Below, piece after piece: positions 20,171-34,222 of a stretch of 64,000 nucleotides of DNA. Under the pieces are notes generated by a model, which was given only the letters and a program-made list of their open reading frames with translations, was not told the DNA's origin and made no database searches. The translations under genes and the position numbers were made by a program. Source of the stretch: Ditylenchus dipsaci (taxonomy: Eukaryota > Nematoda > Chromadorea > Rhabditida > Anguinidae); assembly GCA_004194705.1 (NCBI GenBank), contig SADC01000146.1:492025-556024 (forward strand), read 5' to 3'. The stretch's first letter is position 1; each line of letters starts with the position of its first letter.

Positions 20171-23115
20171 CAATCAAAAATAAGGAAACCGAGCTTAACA
20201 AAAACAGAAATTTAGACAGAAAATAACTGTTGCATTATCCTATCACAAAAATCCTGTTTTTGGTTACAGAAATATTCTGCTAAAAAATGGCTTTTTGATG
20301 TGATTTAGATAGCTAAGCGGATTGTTCATAAACTAACCATAAAAAGCTGGAGTGGACCTGATACACACACAGAAGTGGAATTTATTTTTGGGCTGTTACA
20401 AATATATCACCTGGAAATTCGCTTTTTATTTGTAGCGATATATTAATTTGAGCTAACATTTGCAGAGAACACATTTTGGGTGGGATCAAACAATTATTGA
20501 GTCGAGAAATCAGTGATAATTGAAGCGCAGAAGATTGAAAAAAAACTTTTGATGTTGAAAGCAGATGCCGATGCTGAGTATGTTAGAAGAAGTTCATAAG
20601 AAATACAGACACACATGAGATTGTTTACAGATAAGCTAATTGAGACCTTGAAACACAAGCAAACACATGTTTTCATTGGCTTTTATGGATTGGCGATTAG
20701 CTTACAATATTAGTTAGCTTAAAAATATTGTATTGAATTTTAACTAGAAAACACACATCAAATAGAAATAGCTGTACTTTCGGGCTGCTTCTTTTAACTC
20801 AAAACAATATATTTTTATCTGCTTTTGTAGATGATTTGTATGCAAGTTAGAGATCGAAATGTAGCCTATACTACTGTCTGAAATTTGGGTAGTGATTTGA
20901 CAAAGTGGGTCGAAATCACAATGTCAAGCATACTATTTTGATCAGGGTATAGGAGAGTTGACAAAATTCAAAATTATTATCATAATAATTATTATTATTA
21001 TCATAACATAATAATAATAAGGTAAATCTTGAAAAATTACAAAATATTACCCCAGAAACACAAAAAGCGATGGATAAATATTTTTCATGCCGTAAAAAAA
21101 CTTTTTGTTTTCGCATTTTTTTTGCCATAAAACGGCTTTTCATGGCAAAAGAAAATTGGCGGAAAGGCAACTGAAACTTTTTTTGCGGCAAAAAAGTCTT
21201 GTTACGGAAAGAAAAGGTTTATTTATCAAATTCTGCCGAAAAAAAACACCAAATACGTTAATTTGTACAAAAATTCCTAAAAAAATTATCTGCCTGTGTT
21301 TGCCAACACTAATAGAATGATGATGATATTAACAGTAATAATGTGGATGAATAGGTATTATAGCAATGTGTTATTATGGGATGCCCCGCCCTCCACAAAC
21401 AATACCTCATCTAACCTAGAAGGGAACAGCTAGATTGAATCAAACCCTTTTGCTTCATTTCACCTCACGAGTCAATAGCAAGTCTAATCCCTAGGTATAC
21501 ACACACTTCTTTGTTTTCACTAATTGGTGTTGAGCCAGTAGCAAAAAACAAATAGAACAACCCAGATTAGACAAGGTCAAACTGGCCACTGGACAAACGG
21601 AACAACCTGAAGATTTTCCAAATCTTGTGGTAGATTTAACTCTCAAACTAGATTTAATTCCAATCTTTTTCAGTAAGGGCCATTAAATACCAGATCCTCA
21701 AAACATAGCTGACAATAGCCTTCAAAAATAGAGGTAAAAAGTGTATGAACCTAGGCGGGAACGAACTTGAAGTAAGGGAAGATAAAAAAATTTAAAAAAT
21801 TGAAAAAATTGGTCTTGTAGTTGGTTTTATCAATTGAAGCCAGTTTCTGCCTATTCCTAAAAATACCACCGCTGCGATGCCACTTTTAACTTGACCTCCA
21901 AAAATGGCAGGTGGGGAGTTAGGTAAACTAATTACGATAAGACCAAACCAAGCCATCTTCCCGCAATTGTGGTCCTGGCCTCTTCAAGCAAACAAGCCAC
22001 TGTTAGACTCGGAATTCCGATTCATCCATTAAGTTGAACATTCCCTTTTTTGCATAATAAAGTTTTTGGTTCCTTTAAATATTAAATTTTTATTTAAAAG
22101 TAGAAAAAACTACAGCTGGATTCATTCTTTGGTATATAAGACCATCGTACATACAAATAAAAAAGTAGATAAAAGGTAAATTGAGTTTTGAATGAGACAT
22201 ATTTTTGAATTTCGCTTTAAATTTTTTCTTCTTCTCCTTCTCATAAAGCGGCAGTTTGTACGGTAAAGTCTGGGAAAATAGGGTGTGCTCCTAGTGGAGA
22301 AGTGACACCCGATTAGGCAAAAAAAATATTTTGGTGTATATGCTAATTAATGTGAGTGGTGGATTAGCAGGAAGCGGGAGGAAAAAATATATAAGTGCTT
22401 CAATTTAGCTCATTTTTAAAAGTTGAGGATAGAAAAAATTCAAAATTTTGCCATTAGATTGGTTAGAAAATAGAGATTTCAAAAATATAACAAATCATAG
22501 TAGTAGTTTCAGAAACAATCATTTATACTTTTAAGACATTTTAGGCCAAAAGAAATTATTATACAAAGATGATGAAAAATGTTGTTGCCTTTGATCTCTA
22601 GTCCTACCTCATTTTGCAAATAAATACTTCTCAGATTTTGAAAAATCATTTTTTGCACTTGTATGTGATTCCCGTGCTGAAAAGAAATAAAAACCTACAA
22701 GTATTGAAAAAATTGTATTAGTAAAAAGTGGGGTGATAACCCACTGCGCTACACGTGTAGGACTTAAAAAAACTACAACTGGCTTCATTCTATGGTCCAT
22801 AGTGGGTTATAATAGTTTTTTTTCAAAATTTTCGCAAAAAGCTTAGACTTAGGCTAGAAAACGTGTTTTATTACTGTTTTGTAAGCTGGAAGACATTTCG
22901 AATGTAAGCTGACCCACCATTCACCTAGGTCCTAGGCCTTGACTAAAACATAAATTAAAAAACCAGCTTTGGTGACCAAGGTATGTTTTTTCAACGCATC
23001 AGCGCATATACAGGGTGACACAGAAAAATAGCGAAACTTTTGAAAAATTTGTCGAAGGCTTCCGCGCACCGATGAACACCCCAAATTTTTCTCGAGGTTT
23101 CGACTAACGTTTTAA

Positions 23116-23348
23116 AGGAGCATGATCGTGCCCGATTAGGAGAAAAGGCGCGAACCAGCAGTTCTTTTCTTTCTCGATAAATTTTTACATTCCTTCTCGT
23201 CTAGATTTTTCAAGTTTTCTGTCTAGTTTTTAAAAGCAGTATAAGGTCATCTATATCAGATTTGACCCAGAACGAGTGAAAAATGGGACGATTCAAAAAA
23301 ATTCGAAAAAAACTGCTGGTTCGCGCCTTAACGCACGGGCATGCCCCT
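23116..23348. mobile_element. TTAA-flanked MITE, copy 2
   Basis: TTAA on both sides (23112-23115, 23349-23352). Ends AGGAGCATGATCGTGCCCG and CGCACGGGCATGCCCCT. The inner words AAGGCGCGAACCAGCAG and CTGCTGGTTCGCGCCTTAA are also inverted. Same family as 8803-9028 and 62199-62407. Confidence 0.8.
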
Positions 23349-26300
23349 TTAAGTAGAGGCTTAGCCACAAGGGTTATTACAAAATAAACAGAAAAAATGG
23401 ACAAGCTAATTCCTAAAAATTTCGTATACTACGAAATTGGTGACCCGAATTAAACGAATTTCAAAAAATTTCGGTGTTTTTCTGTGTCCCCTTTCACTCA
23501 GCGCATAGTTTTTTGTAGGCATTAGTTTTTTTTTTTTGAAAAAGCAAATGTATAAACATTGAGTCTTTTTTTAAGGAATACACCTGTCTATGCACTTATT
23601 AAATGGTCATGTTGGAAGGAAAACCCTGCTGGATACTTAAGTAGAAAGTAGTGAGATGGGACAAGCATGAACTCTTCTTCTTCTTATCCATTTAGTTCCC
23701 CTTTTAATCAGGCCATCCCCATCATCATCCATGCCAGAGTACTCTGCCTTAGGCAACATCAACAACTGTAATTTTGACCATCTCTTACAGGACACCCTTC
23801 AAGCACCTCCTAATTATACACAACTCATGGATTTGAAAATTTGAAATTCTGTAAATGTAGGACCGATTTGGCTAAACTACCTTATGCACAACAATAAACA
23901 AGTATAAAGGGAAAAGATTTTGCGATAAAAGTTTTCCTATCAAAATTCGAATTTTAATTTGGAAAGAGATAACAAATACAATCCTAAATAGTACGCGAGT
24001 ATCTGCAAAAGACCGAAGAAGACAGAAATTGAACATTTTGTTGTTGACTGGAGTCTTAAGCACAATGTTTCTATAAATCCCATGTATGTGCGCATCTCAA
24101 CCCCAAGAGCTCTCTAAGTCCCCGAAGGTAGCCTCTTGCGCCTCTGGATAGGGCGTAGGCGGTTTATAGGGTGTTGATTGCTGCTTCAACACCCGAGCCC
24201 TTTTTTGCTAAAAACAAAAAAAAGAGAATATTTAGCCGCAGTGTAAAATCGGGATATTTTTTGTCTTGGTTTCCCCGTTGATTTTCTCGAGATCTTTTTT
24301 GGAATTTTTTCTTTCTTTGCCATTTCTATAAAATAAGTGAAACTTGGATACATGAAGCACAAAATCAGACAACCCTATGGAGCAACATATATACGCAGCT
24401 TCATAAGAATTTATAATAAGAATTCTAGATCTAAGAGGTGGAATGTTTTGGACAAATTTATTTGAGCGAACTGTCAAAATTTTCGTGCAGCGTTACACCA
24501 CCCTTTTGAAATTACCTGATAAAATGAATTATTAATCTTTTGAAAAAATTCTCTAGAAAATCAACAACCAAGGAAAAAAAACATCCCGATTGCTCACTAG
24601 GGCCGAATTTTCTGCCCTAAACACTAAAGCTTAGACCCAGAACGGCATTGCTTCAAAAATTTGAAAAAAATGCTAGAGTCTTTGTTGTGGTTAGCAAAAA
24701 AAGATATACATTAACAAAAAATATATTTAAAAATAAAATTTAGCAAAAAAGTCTACTAAGCCTGAGCAACAAATGCGCCATACTCTGGTTGCTGTATTTG
24801 GTAGCCACGGTAATCCAGAATCAACACTACCTAGTGAACAGCCTGATCCCAGAAGCATACAAACAGCCCTTTATTTGCTTAATTTGTGGCAGTAGCTAAG
24901 TGGTATTGTTTTAGTTGTTGACACACTCCATTGTTTGGGTGTGGATTATGATTAGGTGTGGCAAACTACCATCAGCTTCCAGCCAATAATGCATAGGAAC
25001 TGATCAAATATTCGCGGATATAACAACTATAGTTGGTGGAAGTGTGCTACTACTGTTAATCCAATGATTTCAGCAAAGGCTCAATTGCCAATTAATTTTA
25101 GGTGGATCGTACAAGAGCAAACAATTAGGATACACTATTTTGTAAGGGGTTTTAGTACTTTTCAATCTTTTTCTAAAAGTGTATCTAGTGTAAGATTCGG
25201 CCGGCTTTTTTAACTTGTCGTTTTTAAAAAAATTTGTCTTTTCAAACCGGCTTTTCTGGTCAATTAACCGGCCTGCATCCGGTTTTTGATTTATTTGTGT
25301 CATAAACTATGCGGAATTTTAGTTTCAAGGAATTTTAGTTTTTTCTAATCAGATTTTGGTTTGGCTTTTTGGCCCAGACTCGAGTTTCTTATCTCGTAAC
25401 AGCGTCCCGGTATGTTTACTAATGAGCTCCAGTTAGAAACTGTGTGATTAGTTATTCTGAGTAAAGAGAGCCCGATAGATTTTGAAAGCTCTGATAGGCA
25501 CTTTTTACAGAGCTCAACAACTTGCAAAACTGTTTGAATTTTTTGATTTTAATGTGAAGCGCTCTATTTGAGCTTTTCAGCGATATATCAGATACTATTA
25601 TGGAATTTGTAAAATAAGGCCATCCAGGAATTCCAAATTTTCAAAGAATATTTTTAAAAATCAGACTAATACTCCAACAATAAATTTTAACGAAAATTTA
25701 AAAAAAATGAAATCAGCTGTTAAAAAACCAAAAGATTTTAAAAAATTCACAAAGCCGTAGTTGCTTAAAAAATCCAAATCAACTTCGCAATCTCTTGTAT
25801 TAGAAACATTCATCAATTATATCACTTCTACACCAATAAACTATCTATCCAAATAAACTCCACAAAAAATTAACAACCAAAAAAGATAAGAAAAAGTGTT
25901 CCCACAGAATTATCTCAAAAGTTTCAATGCTCAAAAAAGCAAAAGTCAATTTCCAAAACTCAACAATACTCAGCGATAGGAGGAGCAGCAGTAATGTAAC
26001 AACTAGTGTTCTACTCAAAAAAGATGAGTAAATGGGAGGGGGGGGGGTAAAGTTCATGGTGGAGACTTAAAAAAGTGAACTGACCAGTTTAGTGCAAGGG
26101 AGTCACTGACCAGCAGCAGCCATAGATACTACTTCAAGCAGGGGAGAGATGACTTACACTTCTTCACAAACACCTTGGACAGCAATTGTTGGGGGTGGAT
26201 CTGTTTGTTTATCTATTTAGGAGCAGCAGAGGCTATTTTCGGGAGCGGGGGACTGGGCTGGTGGTGGTCTCAGGTGGTGTTGGGTGAATGGCGCAACAGT

Positions 26301-28794
26301 TTCACACTGCATTCACTTCTGCTGTAGCTGCTCGGGATGTCCATTTGAGGGATACTTGCTCTATGCAAGTGATTATTGTCGATGTTTATGGGTAATTTGA
26401 GCTCCGGACCCTGAGGCGAAAATAAGTTTGTTGTGGTTTTGGGGCTTGTGTGACCTAATCTTTTTTTTAAATGTTCAAAAAGTGTAAAGCTCGGAAATTA
26501 CGCTTTTTGTCCAAATGAAACTGGGCGCAATTAATGCCGGTTAAAAAGGAAATTTCGAAAACCTTCAAGCTCTCAGGTTCGATTCCACCTAATGTCTTCA
26601 ACTTTTCACGTAATCTTACTCTCTGTGTGAAATTAAGTAAAAACCCAGTATAGTTTGCAACAAATCAAAAAATCTCACAACCCAATAGCAAATGGTTTAA
26701 ATTGTCTGTTAAAAATTGGTAGCTCAGTCAAAGTGTAGTCTATTTTAATCAGGTAAGCAGCCAGAAATAAAAAAGTGTGTGATAAGAAAATTAAATAAGA
26801 AAAAAAGAAACAGTGAAATAGATTATATTTTCGGTGTTCCAAGTATTCCTTACTCGTTTTTCCAAGTAGTAGACCAACTAAAACACACAGCTAGTCCTAT
26901 CAACACTTGCAAAAAAAAAGAATTTTGATACTTAATTGCATTAAAAGAATCTCTCGCTAGGGGCCTCCCGCGGTGACCACTCTATGAAAATACAACAACA
27001 GAAAAAGAAACCAGATTATTGAGGAGCACCAGAACCTACAATAATATCACTTTTTTGCCACCAGCTCTTAAAAAATAATCCAATTTTAGGAGGAGTATGA
27101 GAAACGTAGTCTTCATAAATAAGAAAATAATAATATTAGCTTTTACTTCAAATCTTTATTAATAAAGTTATGAGTTAAACAAAAATACTGTATAGAGGGT
27201 CTTTCAAAAAAACTCCCCTGTTTTTTGAAAATCAATCTGAATCAATTTTTAAAAGCAATTTTTGAACGTAAGTAAGTTCTTATCCACTCTTCTGCAATGT
27301 TTTTCATAGAAAATAATATTTATAGTGTGTTTAAGACCTAATATGACCTCATATGCGGAGATTTTCGAAGAGTTCGGAAATCGGACGGGCAAGGGGTTAC
27401 CTACACAAAATTTTTAAAAATGGGGGAGTTTTTATTGTTTTGCCTGAATATTTGTTTGTGAGTGCTCAATAAAATGACCCTAGTAAAATTTTTTATTTAA
27501 AATTAACTTCAAGAAATCACACGTAAGGATCTAAAAAACACATAATTTAAAACTCATTCATAAGAAGTGACTTTTAAAGCAGGGTATTTAACTCAAACTT
27601 TTGAAACAAAGTACATTAAGCGAAAAAATACAATTTGGTCATTTTTCGTCAAAAAATGACATTTTATCCAGTGTTTATTGTCGTTTTTAAACGAAAAAAG
27701 AAGATTTTGATTTAGAGCTTCAACAAAAATATTTGGGGTCTTAAAAAAAGGACAATTTTTTTTTAAAAGTGAATTTACGTACCCTGTTATAAAGTGAAAA
27801 AAGGCACACAAAACATTTTGACCCTAGTAGCGAATACCCCCCCCCCAACGATTTTCACCTTTTTTACTTAAGTAAAAAGTACCCAAATTTATGTCCCAGA
27901 CCCCGGAAAATGTGCGTAAACTCTTTATTGGTCACAACTTCCGTACGCTGGCCTACCCCCAAGCCTAAGGGCTAAGCCTAAACTTGTTGTTTGCAGCAAT
28001 TTCAAAAGGTAGTATTCTCAAGGGGGGGGTATTCGCTATTAGCGCCAACATTTTTTTATATCAGCGATTAATGCCGGGACGGAAAATGTACTTTTTACAG
28101 GACTTGTACTTTTTTTGAAGTCCCAAAATCTTTTTATTTTCGAATTTTTTTTATTTAAAGACCTTCATTAATTTTAATATCATTACCATGATATTAATCG
28201 GGATGAGTAGGGGTGATGGGCTTTAGGTTCGCTTAGCCCTTATTGCCTTAATCTCTCCGTGTATTTGATCAAAAAAAAATTATCTGGAAAATTCCTTTGT
28301 AAGAAAACATGATAAGGCGCTGCAATGGTATTTCAGTCTTAGTTTTTGGGATCGAAATTTTGCTACACCAACGTGGAATATCAGATCTTGCCGGAACTCG
28401 GTTTGGTTCTTTTCGGTTATCCGAGGAACATTACTTCTTCAATTCATTAACCATTTTTTCAAAGACAAATATAAAATACAAAGATTCCTTTGAAGAGCTC
28501 CTCGTGTCGATTGTTGACTTATATGAGCCTAAAACGTCGATTTGATTAGTTATTGTTATGTTAGGAGTATGAAAATGAAATAAAATTCGAGTTTACAAAA
28601 TGTTCCCCGGATTTCAGTGTATATTCAGTATATTTCAGTGTCAATAATTTTTGGTCCCTTGGTAGAAAATTTAAATATCTGAAATGTGGCGGGCCTCACT
28701 TTCCCAGACCACTTCCGTTCCCCTAATGTATTTCTGCTTCGCATCCTTCAACACTATTCAGAAAAGATTGTTTTACAGAGACTCGTGCCGTTCC

Positions 28795-28935
28795 TTCTCC
28801 ATCTTTATATTGGTCGTTTAGAAGGGGGAAAACAAGTTTATGTGATTTTAACAGGGGAATTCCAATGAAAATTGTCAACAGTTACAAGAATTGTCTTTTC
28901 ACGCCTATCCATCTAGGTAATTTAAAAAAGGTAGT
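28795..28935 (-). repeat. Dispersed repeat R2, second copy
   Basis: Reverse complement of 14397-14530, with shared words GGGGAATTCCAATGAAAATTG and CACGCCTATCCATCTAGGTAA. Non-coding. Confidence 0.55.
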
Positions 28936-29317
28936 ATGAAGAGCCCACACTCTGACTAACAAAATATAAAAAGCGGAAGGCGGCAACAACTGTTGTCCCT
29001 CTTCCTTGGCTAATGCTACTACTGATACAGTAGGAATGGAGTGGATGCCTTCTCAATCTATCTGCCCAATGGGCCTACTACTAGTTACACAGGCTGGCAC
29101 ACTCTTGGGGGAGCAGTCAAGAATATAAATCTTGTATTTGCAACTTTTAATAGGTTTGTTGTTAAGTTTAAAAAAATACTACTAATTAGCTTATAATACA
29201 AGAAAAAGCGTTGAAAAATATAAAAGTTAAAACCCCAGTTACGAATACGCCTACTCACTGCATCAGATATGAAAAATGTATTTTTTAAAATCTAAAATTA
29301 AAAAACCGAGGGGGGGG

Positions 29318-29505
29318 GTTAGTTCTCCCTGTTTTTTATTGTGATTTTTCGGGCTTGTGCTTAGCCAAGGGTAGACCAGCGTATGTTAGGACGGACTCAA
29401 AGATATCTTAGACTCATGTCCAAGTTCATCCTAACATACGCTGGCCAATCCCTGCGTAAGCCTAAATAATCGAAAAAGAATAACAACAGGGGATCAAAGC
29501 ATAGA
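29318..29505. mobile_element. Inverted-repeat element, CTTGGTCCCCTGTTG family, copy 2
   Basis: Arms CTCCCTGTTTTTTATTGTGA and inverse AACAACAGGGGATCAAAG, with inner pair ACCAGCGTATGTTAGGACG / CCTAACATACGCTGG. Shares the centre GACTCATGTCCAAGTTC with the copy at 13.9 kb (GACTCATGTTTAAGTTC). Confidence 0.7.
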
Positions 29506-31313
29506 ACCTTGTATAGTGGAATTTGACCAATTTTTTTAAATGGAAATTTTTTCATTTTTTTACAAGCATATTAAAAAAAATAAAGAGTAAGACCAATATA
29601 TTTTGTATACCACATCAGCACCAACACCGCAAATTTTTTTTCCGCTTTTACTAAAACCTAGAAAGTATCCTGGCTAGTAAAAAGACAAAACATATTTGCA
29701 GAATATGCACAAAAATAGATGAGAAATGTGTGAGAGTGATGTTCTAGTCCATTACTGCTAATACTACCACTCATTTTTCGCCAACAACCCATTGATGCCT
29801 GCAAGTTGTTTCTATATAAAAAGCAGAAAAGTGTGTGTTGTATTTATGCATAAACACACACCCCATTTCCGGCAAAAAGCGCAGAAACAAAAGTGCTGAA
29901 CAAGGCTTACTACACCCACTGACAGATGAGTAATTGCTGAAAAAAAACATTTTTTGCCAGAAAACCTAAAATTATTTAGAGTTGAAAACTTTGGAAGAAG
30001 AGGCAAGGTGGTTGATTTTGACATAGGAGCTGGTTATTCAAGTCTTTTGGAAGGTTTTGGTAAGAAATTAAATATTTTTAGATTAGGAAAGGCAACAAGC
30101 AACTTTTTGGTCCTAGTTAGTTTAATTTAGACATGATAGACAAGCATTTTCGCTGATTTTGGGTGGTGGGCTAAGAAGAAGCCAACCCACTTCCGGTTAC
30201 CATTTTCTTTCGGCAAATGGCCTCTTTGGACTTGTTGATATTTTGCAGAAAAATGTTTTTAGGCAAAGACTATTAGAAATTATGTAAAAGGGATGTGATA
30301 AATTAAAATGGTGTGAAAACATTTCTTCAACTTTTACCTTTGAGTTAAAATAAGAAAAAGCGGCTAATATTGTTGAAGAAATACAAAATTTTCAGAAAAA
30401 AACACATAAACCATGAAAGCAGCTAGTCCGAATCCTAGTAGGATCGGGAAAACGGTCAATTCGATACAAATCTGGTTCGAGACGGTCGATTCGAGGCACT
30501 TTTTTACCTAAATCTTGGAACTTTTTTGCAACAATTTCAGAGACTGTCTTTTGGGAAATTTCTTCCTAATTCCACAAAGACGTCTGCCTAAATCCAAATC
30601 TGTTAAGATCAAATTGAAAGTAAAAGAGTGCTGTGAATTATCTGCGTGATTGAGTCGAAACAGCCATATATCGACTCCCTGTGACCATTGTGACCTGATC
30701 TGAAGAGATTCAGATTAAAGAAAACGTTTTGGAGTAAAAAATCGGTCGGTGTTTCCCTATAGATAATTTAACTAATTCGGACTTTTTAGTTATTATTTTA
30801 GTTATTTTTGTAATAAATTTCTGTTTTCAGTTAAGCAGCCGATAATTATACTAGATAAAACAGTAAAATAAGACTAACAAAAAAAAGAAAGTTGGCTTAA
30901 AGCATTAAAATTTTATTAATGTCTGAGCCAACTGCTCGGAAAAGGGATTGCCTAAGCCAAAAAAATGAGGGTATAGTAGAAGTAGTCTTGGGTAATCACC
31001 AACTGGATTTACTCGCTTCAACAAAACTGACAGTTGTTTGTCACTGGTGTCGCCATTCTCTCTCCACCCTACTACTGCCCAATGATCTTGGACATAGGGA
31101 TTGTAAGTGGCAGGAAGAGAAGGCACCAAAGATTTATGAGGTTTTTACAAGGGAGTATCAAAAAAAATTTGGTGCAAAAGAAAAAAGTCAGTGTAATTGG
31201 GAAATTTTCAGTATCTTATAAAGTTATTTAAGAATTTGAGGTTGACTGTGAGGTGAAAACGCACCGAAAATAAATTTGACATTAAAAGCTGGTGCTTAGA
31301 AGTGTAAGTGATA

Positions 31314-31414
31314 CAGTTGACGCTCTCTATAACGACGCTCTTTATAAGGACCCGCTCCCTATAACGACTCGGTTTAGCCGGTCTCTTGAGAGTCGTTATA
31401 GAGAGCGTCAACTG
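31314..31414. mobile_element. pogo-like mini-element, 101 bp
   Basis: Ends CAGTTGACGCTCTCTATAACG and inverse CGTTATAGAGAGCGTCAACTG, flanked by TA (31312-31313, 31415-31416). Closely related in design to 45944-46124 and to the ends of the Tigger element at 54.4 kb. Confidence 0.85.
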
Positions 31415-32672
31415 TAGAACAAATTGAATTACTATAAAAATCCAGCAGTTTCATGTTTAACACAACATTTGATCATATCCCAAAAGTGAGTGCTTTATTG
31501 TCTCAGGGACTCAAAAAATAGTGAAATAAAATTTTTTTGGAAAAAATCAGCTTACGAGACTAAGGCAAACTGCTGGGGTGTCTTTTCAAGAATTGATTAG
31601 ATTGCCTGTTCTAGAATTTAGCCGGTGCGCGCTACATGGAAGGTACACTATGTAGAAGTTTGACCCATTGAAAATTAATTTCAAAAATTCACAGATAAGT
31701 AAAGTGACAAAAAGAAACAGTTTTCTTGTAATATATAAGAAACAAATGCAAAAAAGAATACTAAATGATTTCAGCTAAAAAAGTAATAATAATATTTTTT
31801 GCTGAAAGCCGAAAAAATATGTCCATCTCCAGCCAGCTGAAAGGATAGCTAAGTGGACAGCTGAAAAGACCCAAAAAGAGACTATGCAGACGATCAAGCA
31901 AACAGCAGCTTGGACACTACCATGGACTAGCTCCCCCACCCTCTTCTACCAATTCTAGAATTTGTTGGTTTAGGCTGGGCAAGTCTGAAATATAATAAAC
32001 CAATACCAAAACTCTTTTTTCTAATACCTCTCTAGAATAGTGATCAGCACCTTCCAAATATATACATATTCAACTGCTTCAAGTTTGCTTATGGAATTTG
32101 GATTAAAGGATCCTGCCTCCTGCGCACAGCTGGAGTCATCCATCTATTTTGGTGAAGTTTCATTTCTTTGACCAGTTATGGTCAACAGTTATGACAGTGT
32201 AAAAATGTTTAGTTGCGTGCGGTATACGAGTCTGGCTGTTCCACAATTTTCAGTCGAAAAAACGAGTTAATGTGCATTGCTTTAGATGGGGCCGAGGTAG
32301 GTAACTTAGGTAAATGCTCACTTGAAAAATGTAGTCTTTGGAAGTTGTGAAATGGCTTAAATTTGACACTGTTTTAGGCAGATTTTACAAAAAGTGTTCT
32401 TTATTACAGGATGGGGCAAGAAATCGGCACGATTTCAAACGATCCTATTTTTTGTCCTGGCGATATTGAAAAAATATTTTGTTTAGTCTATAATGTAAAA
32501 AATTTTAGTTTTGCTTGGTCAACCCTGGAGTTTTGGTACTGTTCTGTAAATAGCCCTGGATAGGTAAAGCCCAAACCACAGGGGAGAGGGCAAGGAAAAA
32601 TATTTTTGACATAAAATACTGGAATAAGAAAGGATTTTTAATTAATCCAGACTTTCCATTTATAATTTTCAG

Positions 32673-32814
32673 GCCCAAAATACAGGCTAGCTGGAATTCA
32701 AAGAGGGTCAGGTTATGGACTTAGCCTCGCAGATTGACGAGAACTGGTATGATGGTCAGATCAATGGCATAAGTGGGTTCTTAGCTATTTTTTACGTCCA
32801 AGTCACCATTTCAC
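32673..32814 (+). pseudogene. Orphan exon for an endophilin-like SH3 domain
   Basis: Directly after an acceptor (TATAATTTTCAG) the frame reads GxLEFKEGQVMDLASQIDENW and then YDGQINGISGFLAIFYVQV. SH3 domains bind proline-rich peptides. The ELxFKEG, QIDENWYxG, NGxSGF and YVxV pattern matches the C-terminal SH3 of endophilin A, a membrane-curvature protein of clathrin-mediated endocytosis. A TAG stands where the family has Glu (ELGFKEG), and FLA replaces the usual FFP. I found no N-BAR exons, nor the exon for ALYDFE, in the window. It is either the last exon of a gene with very large introns and a sequence error, or a decayed fragment. No clear stop follows at the family's usual end. Confidence 0.6.
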
Positions 32815-33564
32815 TGTCTGGACTGAATGCAACTGGATGTACTGGAACACACTTTTGGACAGAATATTTCTTTTTTTTCTATTATTTTGTCATTGCAAAG
32901 CTTTGTAAATGATGCGCTATAGCGAATTATTATTTTTTCATTTATTAAAAAAAACGGTTTTAGAGGCTTTGCCTGTGCGAAACCGAACACATTTAGGAAG
33001 TATCAGGGTTGCTAGTGAAAGACTTCAATAAAGATTCACACGAGATACTACTCAGATCAAATTTAACTTTACAAAATTTAGACATCATACAAAAAAATAT
33101 TACCGTTTTTTAATTATAAAGTGGTTATCGCTTTAACGTCAGAAACCTCCTACTTTTTTTACCTAATATTTAAAATGAACACAAAAAGAGGCTAAAGTTT
33201 TGGGTACACCTCCAGTTTCCATTGGCCGCCCAATAATTTCGAAAAAATTTAAATTTTTCTTAAAGGACCATTGACGCTGCTAACAGCGAAAATTTTTCAC
33301 GTTTGAGTGTGCGCAGGACACTATTATATTCCAAAAATAATCAGCATTATTTTTTTAAGTTCGTTATTGTTTTTAGAAATGAAATTACTTTCGCTAAAAT
33401 AGGTATAGCGATTATATTGTCACGTTCCCCAAAAAATAAAAAGCGCCGCCGCAGGCACCGGGGGTTTTCAAAATTGAGCACCGCATCCGCCGGCACTCTG
33501 AAAAAGTACTCTACCGCCGGCGCGGGCGCAAGTATGATAGCGATACAAGTTATTCGGTAGTTTA

Positions 33565-33612
33565 GATGTGAAGCAGCGTCTGCTTGTTAGTGGTTCGATC
33601 TCCAACCTTGGC
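33565..33612 (+). repeat. tRNA-like / SINE fragment
   Basis: GTGGTTCGATCTCCAACC contains a Pol III B-box, preceded by GCAGCGTCTGCTTGTTAG, which can form an anticodon-like stem. The rest of the cloverleaf is not convincing. Confidence 0.3.
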
Positions 33613-33958
33613 TCGGCTTTTTTGGTAATTCGATTATTGTTTACTAAAAAATAATCCTGAATATTTTTGGAATGAAATTAGTGTCCCGCGTGCATTCAAA
33701 CATGTGAAATTCTCGTTGTTGGCAAAGCCAAAGCTGGTTTATTAAAGGACAATGCTCATCTAGTCCACGAGTTTTATCCGCTTCCTCTTCGGCTATATTC
33801 AGACCATGTTATATGAGTTTCTTAACTCGGTCAGTTAGGGGAACTTAAAATAATGTTCCATAAGATGGAAATCGATAAGATGGCAACCCTAATTTTTTAA
33901 AAATTGTACTTTTTTGGGACCTGGAATTTTTTTAATGTTTTATTTCAATATTTAATTT

Positions 33959-34222
33959 GGCTCTCTCCTGTTATATCCAAAACTGTTACATCTAAAAATG
34001 GTTCTAGTTTTATCCGGTTCTCGCCAAAAGTTCCAGCACGGTTCTAGCTTTTCATTTTAAATTTTGTTATTTTCCATATAGTATTAGAGGGAAAGCCTGA
34101 AGTATTGTATCATAAATAAATTGAACTTGAAAGGCTAAAACCTTGCTGGAACTTTTGGCGAGAACCTGATAAAACTAGAACCATTTTTAGATGTAACAGT
34201 TTTGGATATAACAGGAGAGAGC
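33959..34222. mobile_element. Foldback element GGCTCTCTCCTGTTATATCC
   Basis: Arms of about 85 bp: GGCTCTCTCCTGTTATATCC...AAAAGTTCCAGCACGG on the left; CTTGCTGGAACTTTTGGCG...GGATATAACAGGAGAGAGCC on the right. The centre is AT-rich. No coding; no clear target duplication. Confidence 0.8.

Larger units (their letters stand above)
16440..22560. other. Non-coding region with scattered less AT-rich islands
   Basis: No exon is supported. Islands of less AT-rich, non-repeated sequence lie at about 16440-16790, 18290-18740, 19240-19470 and 21360-21620, separated by AT-rich spacer and MITEs. They might be regulatory DNA or untranslated exons of SoxC; this is inference. Confidence 0.4.
22600..31300. 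other. Long gene-poor stretch
   Basis: I see no supported exon. It holds the MITEs listed separately, a partial R1 repeat near 24085-24190, a stray B-box TCAGGTTCGATTCCACC (26573-26589), and less AT-rich unique islands at about 23560-23800, 24770-25060, 26040-26400, 28960-29120 and 29680-29910. A conserved-looking AT-rich repeat at 27580-27790 resembles 61360-61560. Confidence 0.45.

Noticed and set aside
28309..28545. 78-codon plus-strand frame
   Set aside because: No recognisable motif, start context or splice sites; length is within chance for this composition.
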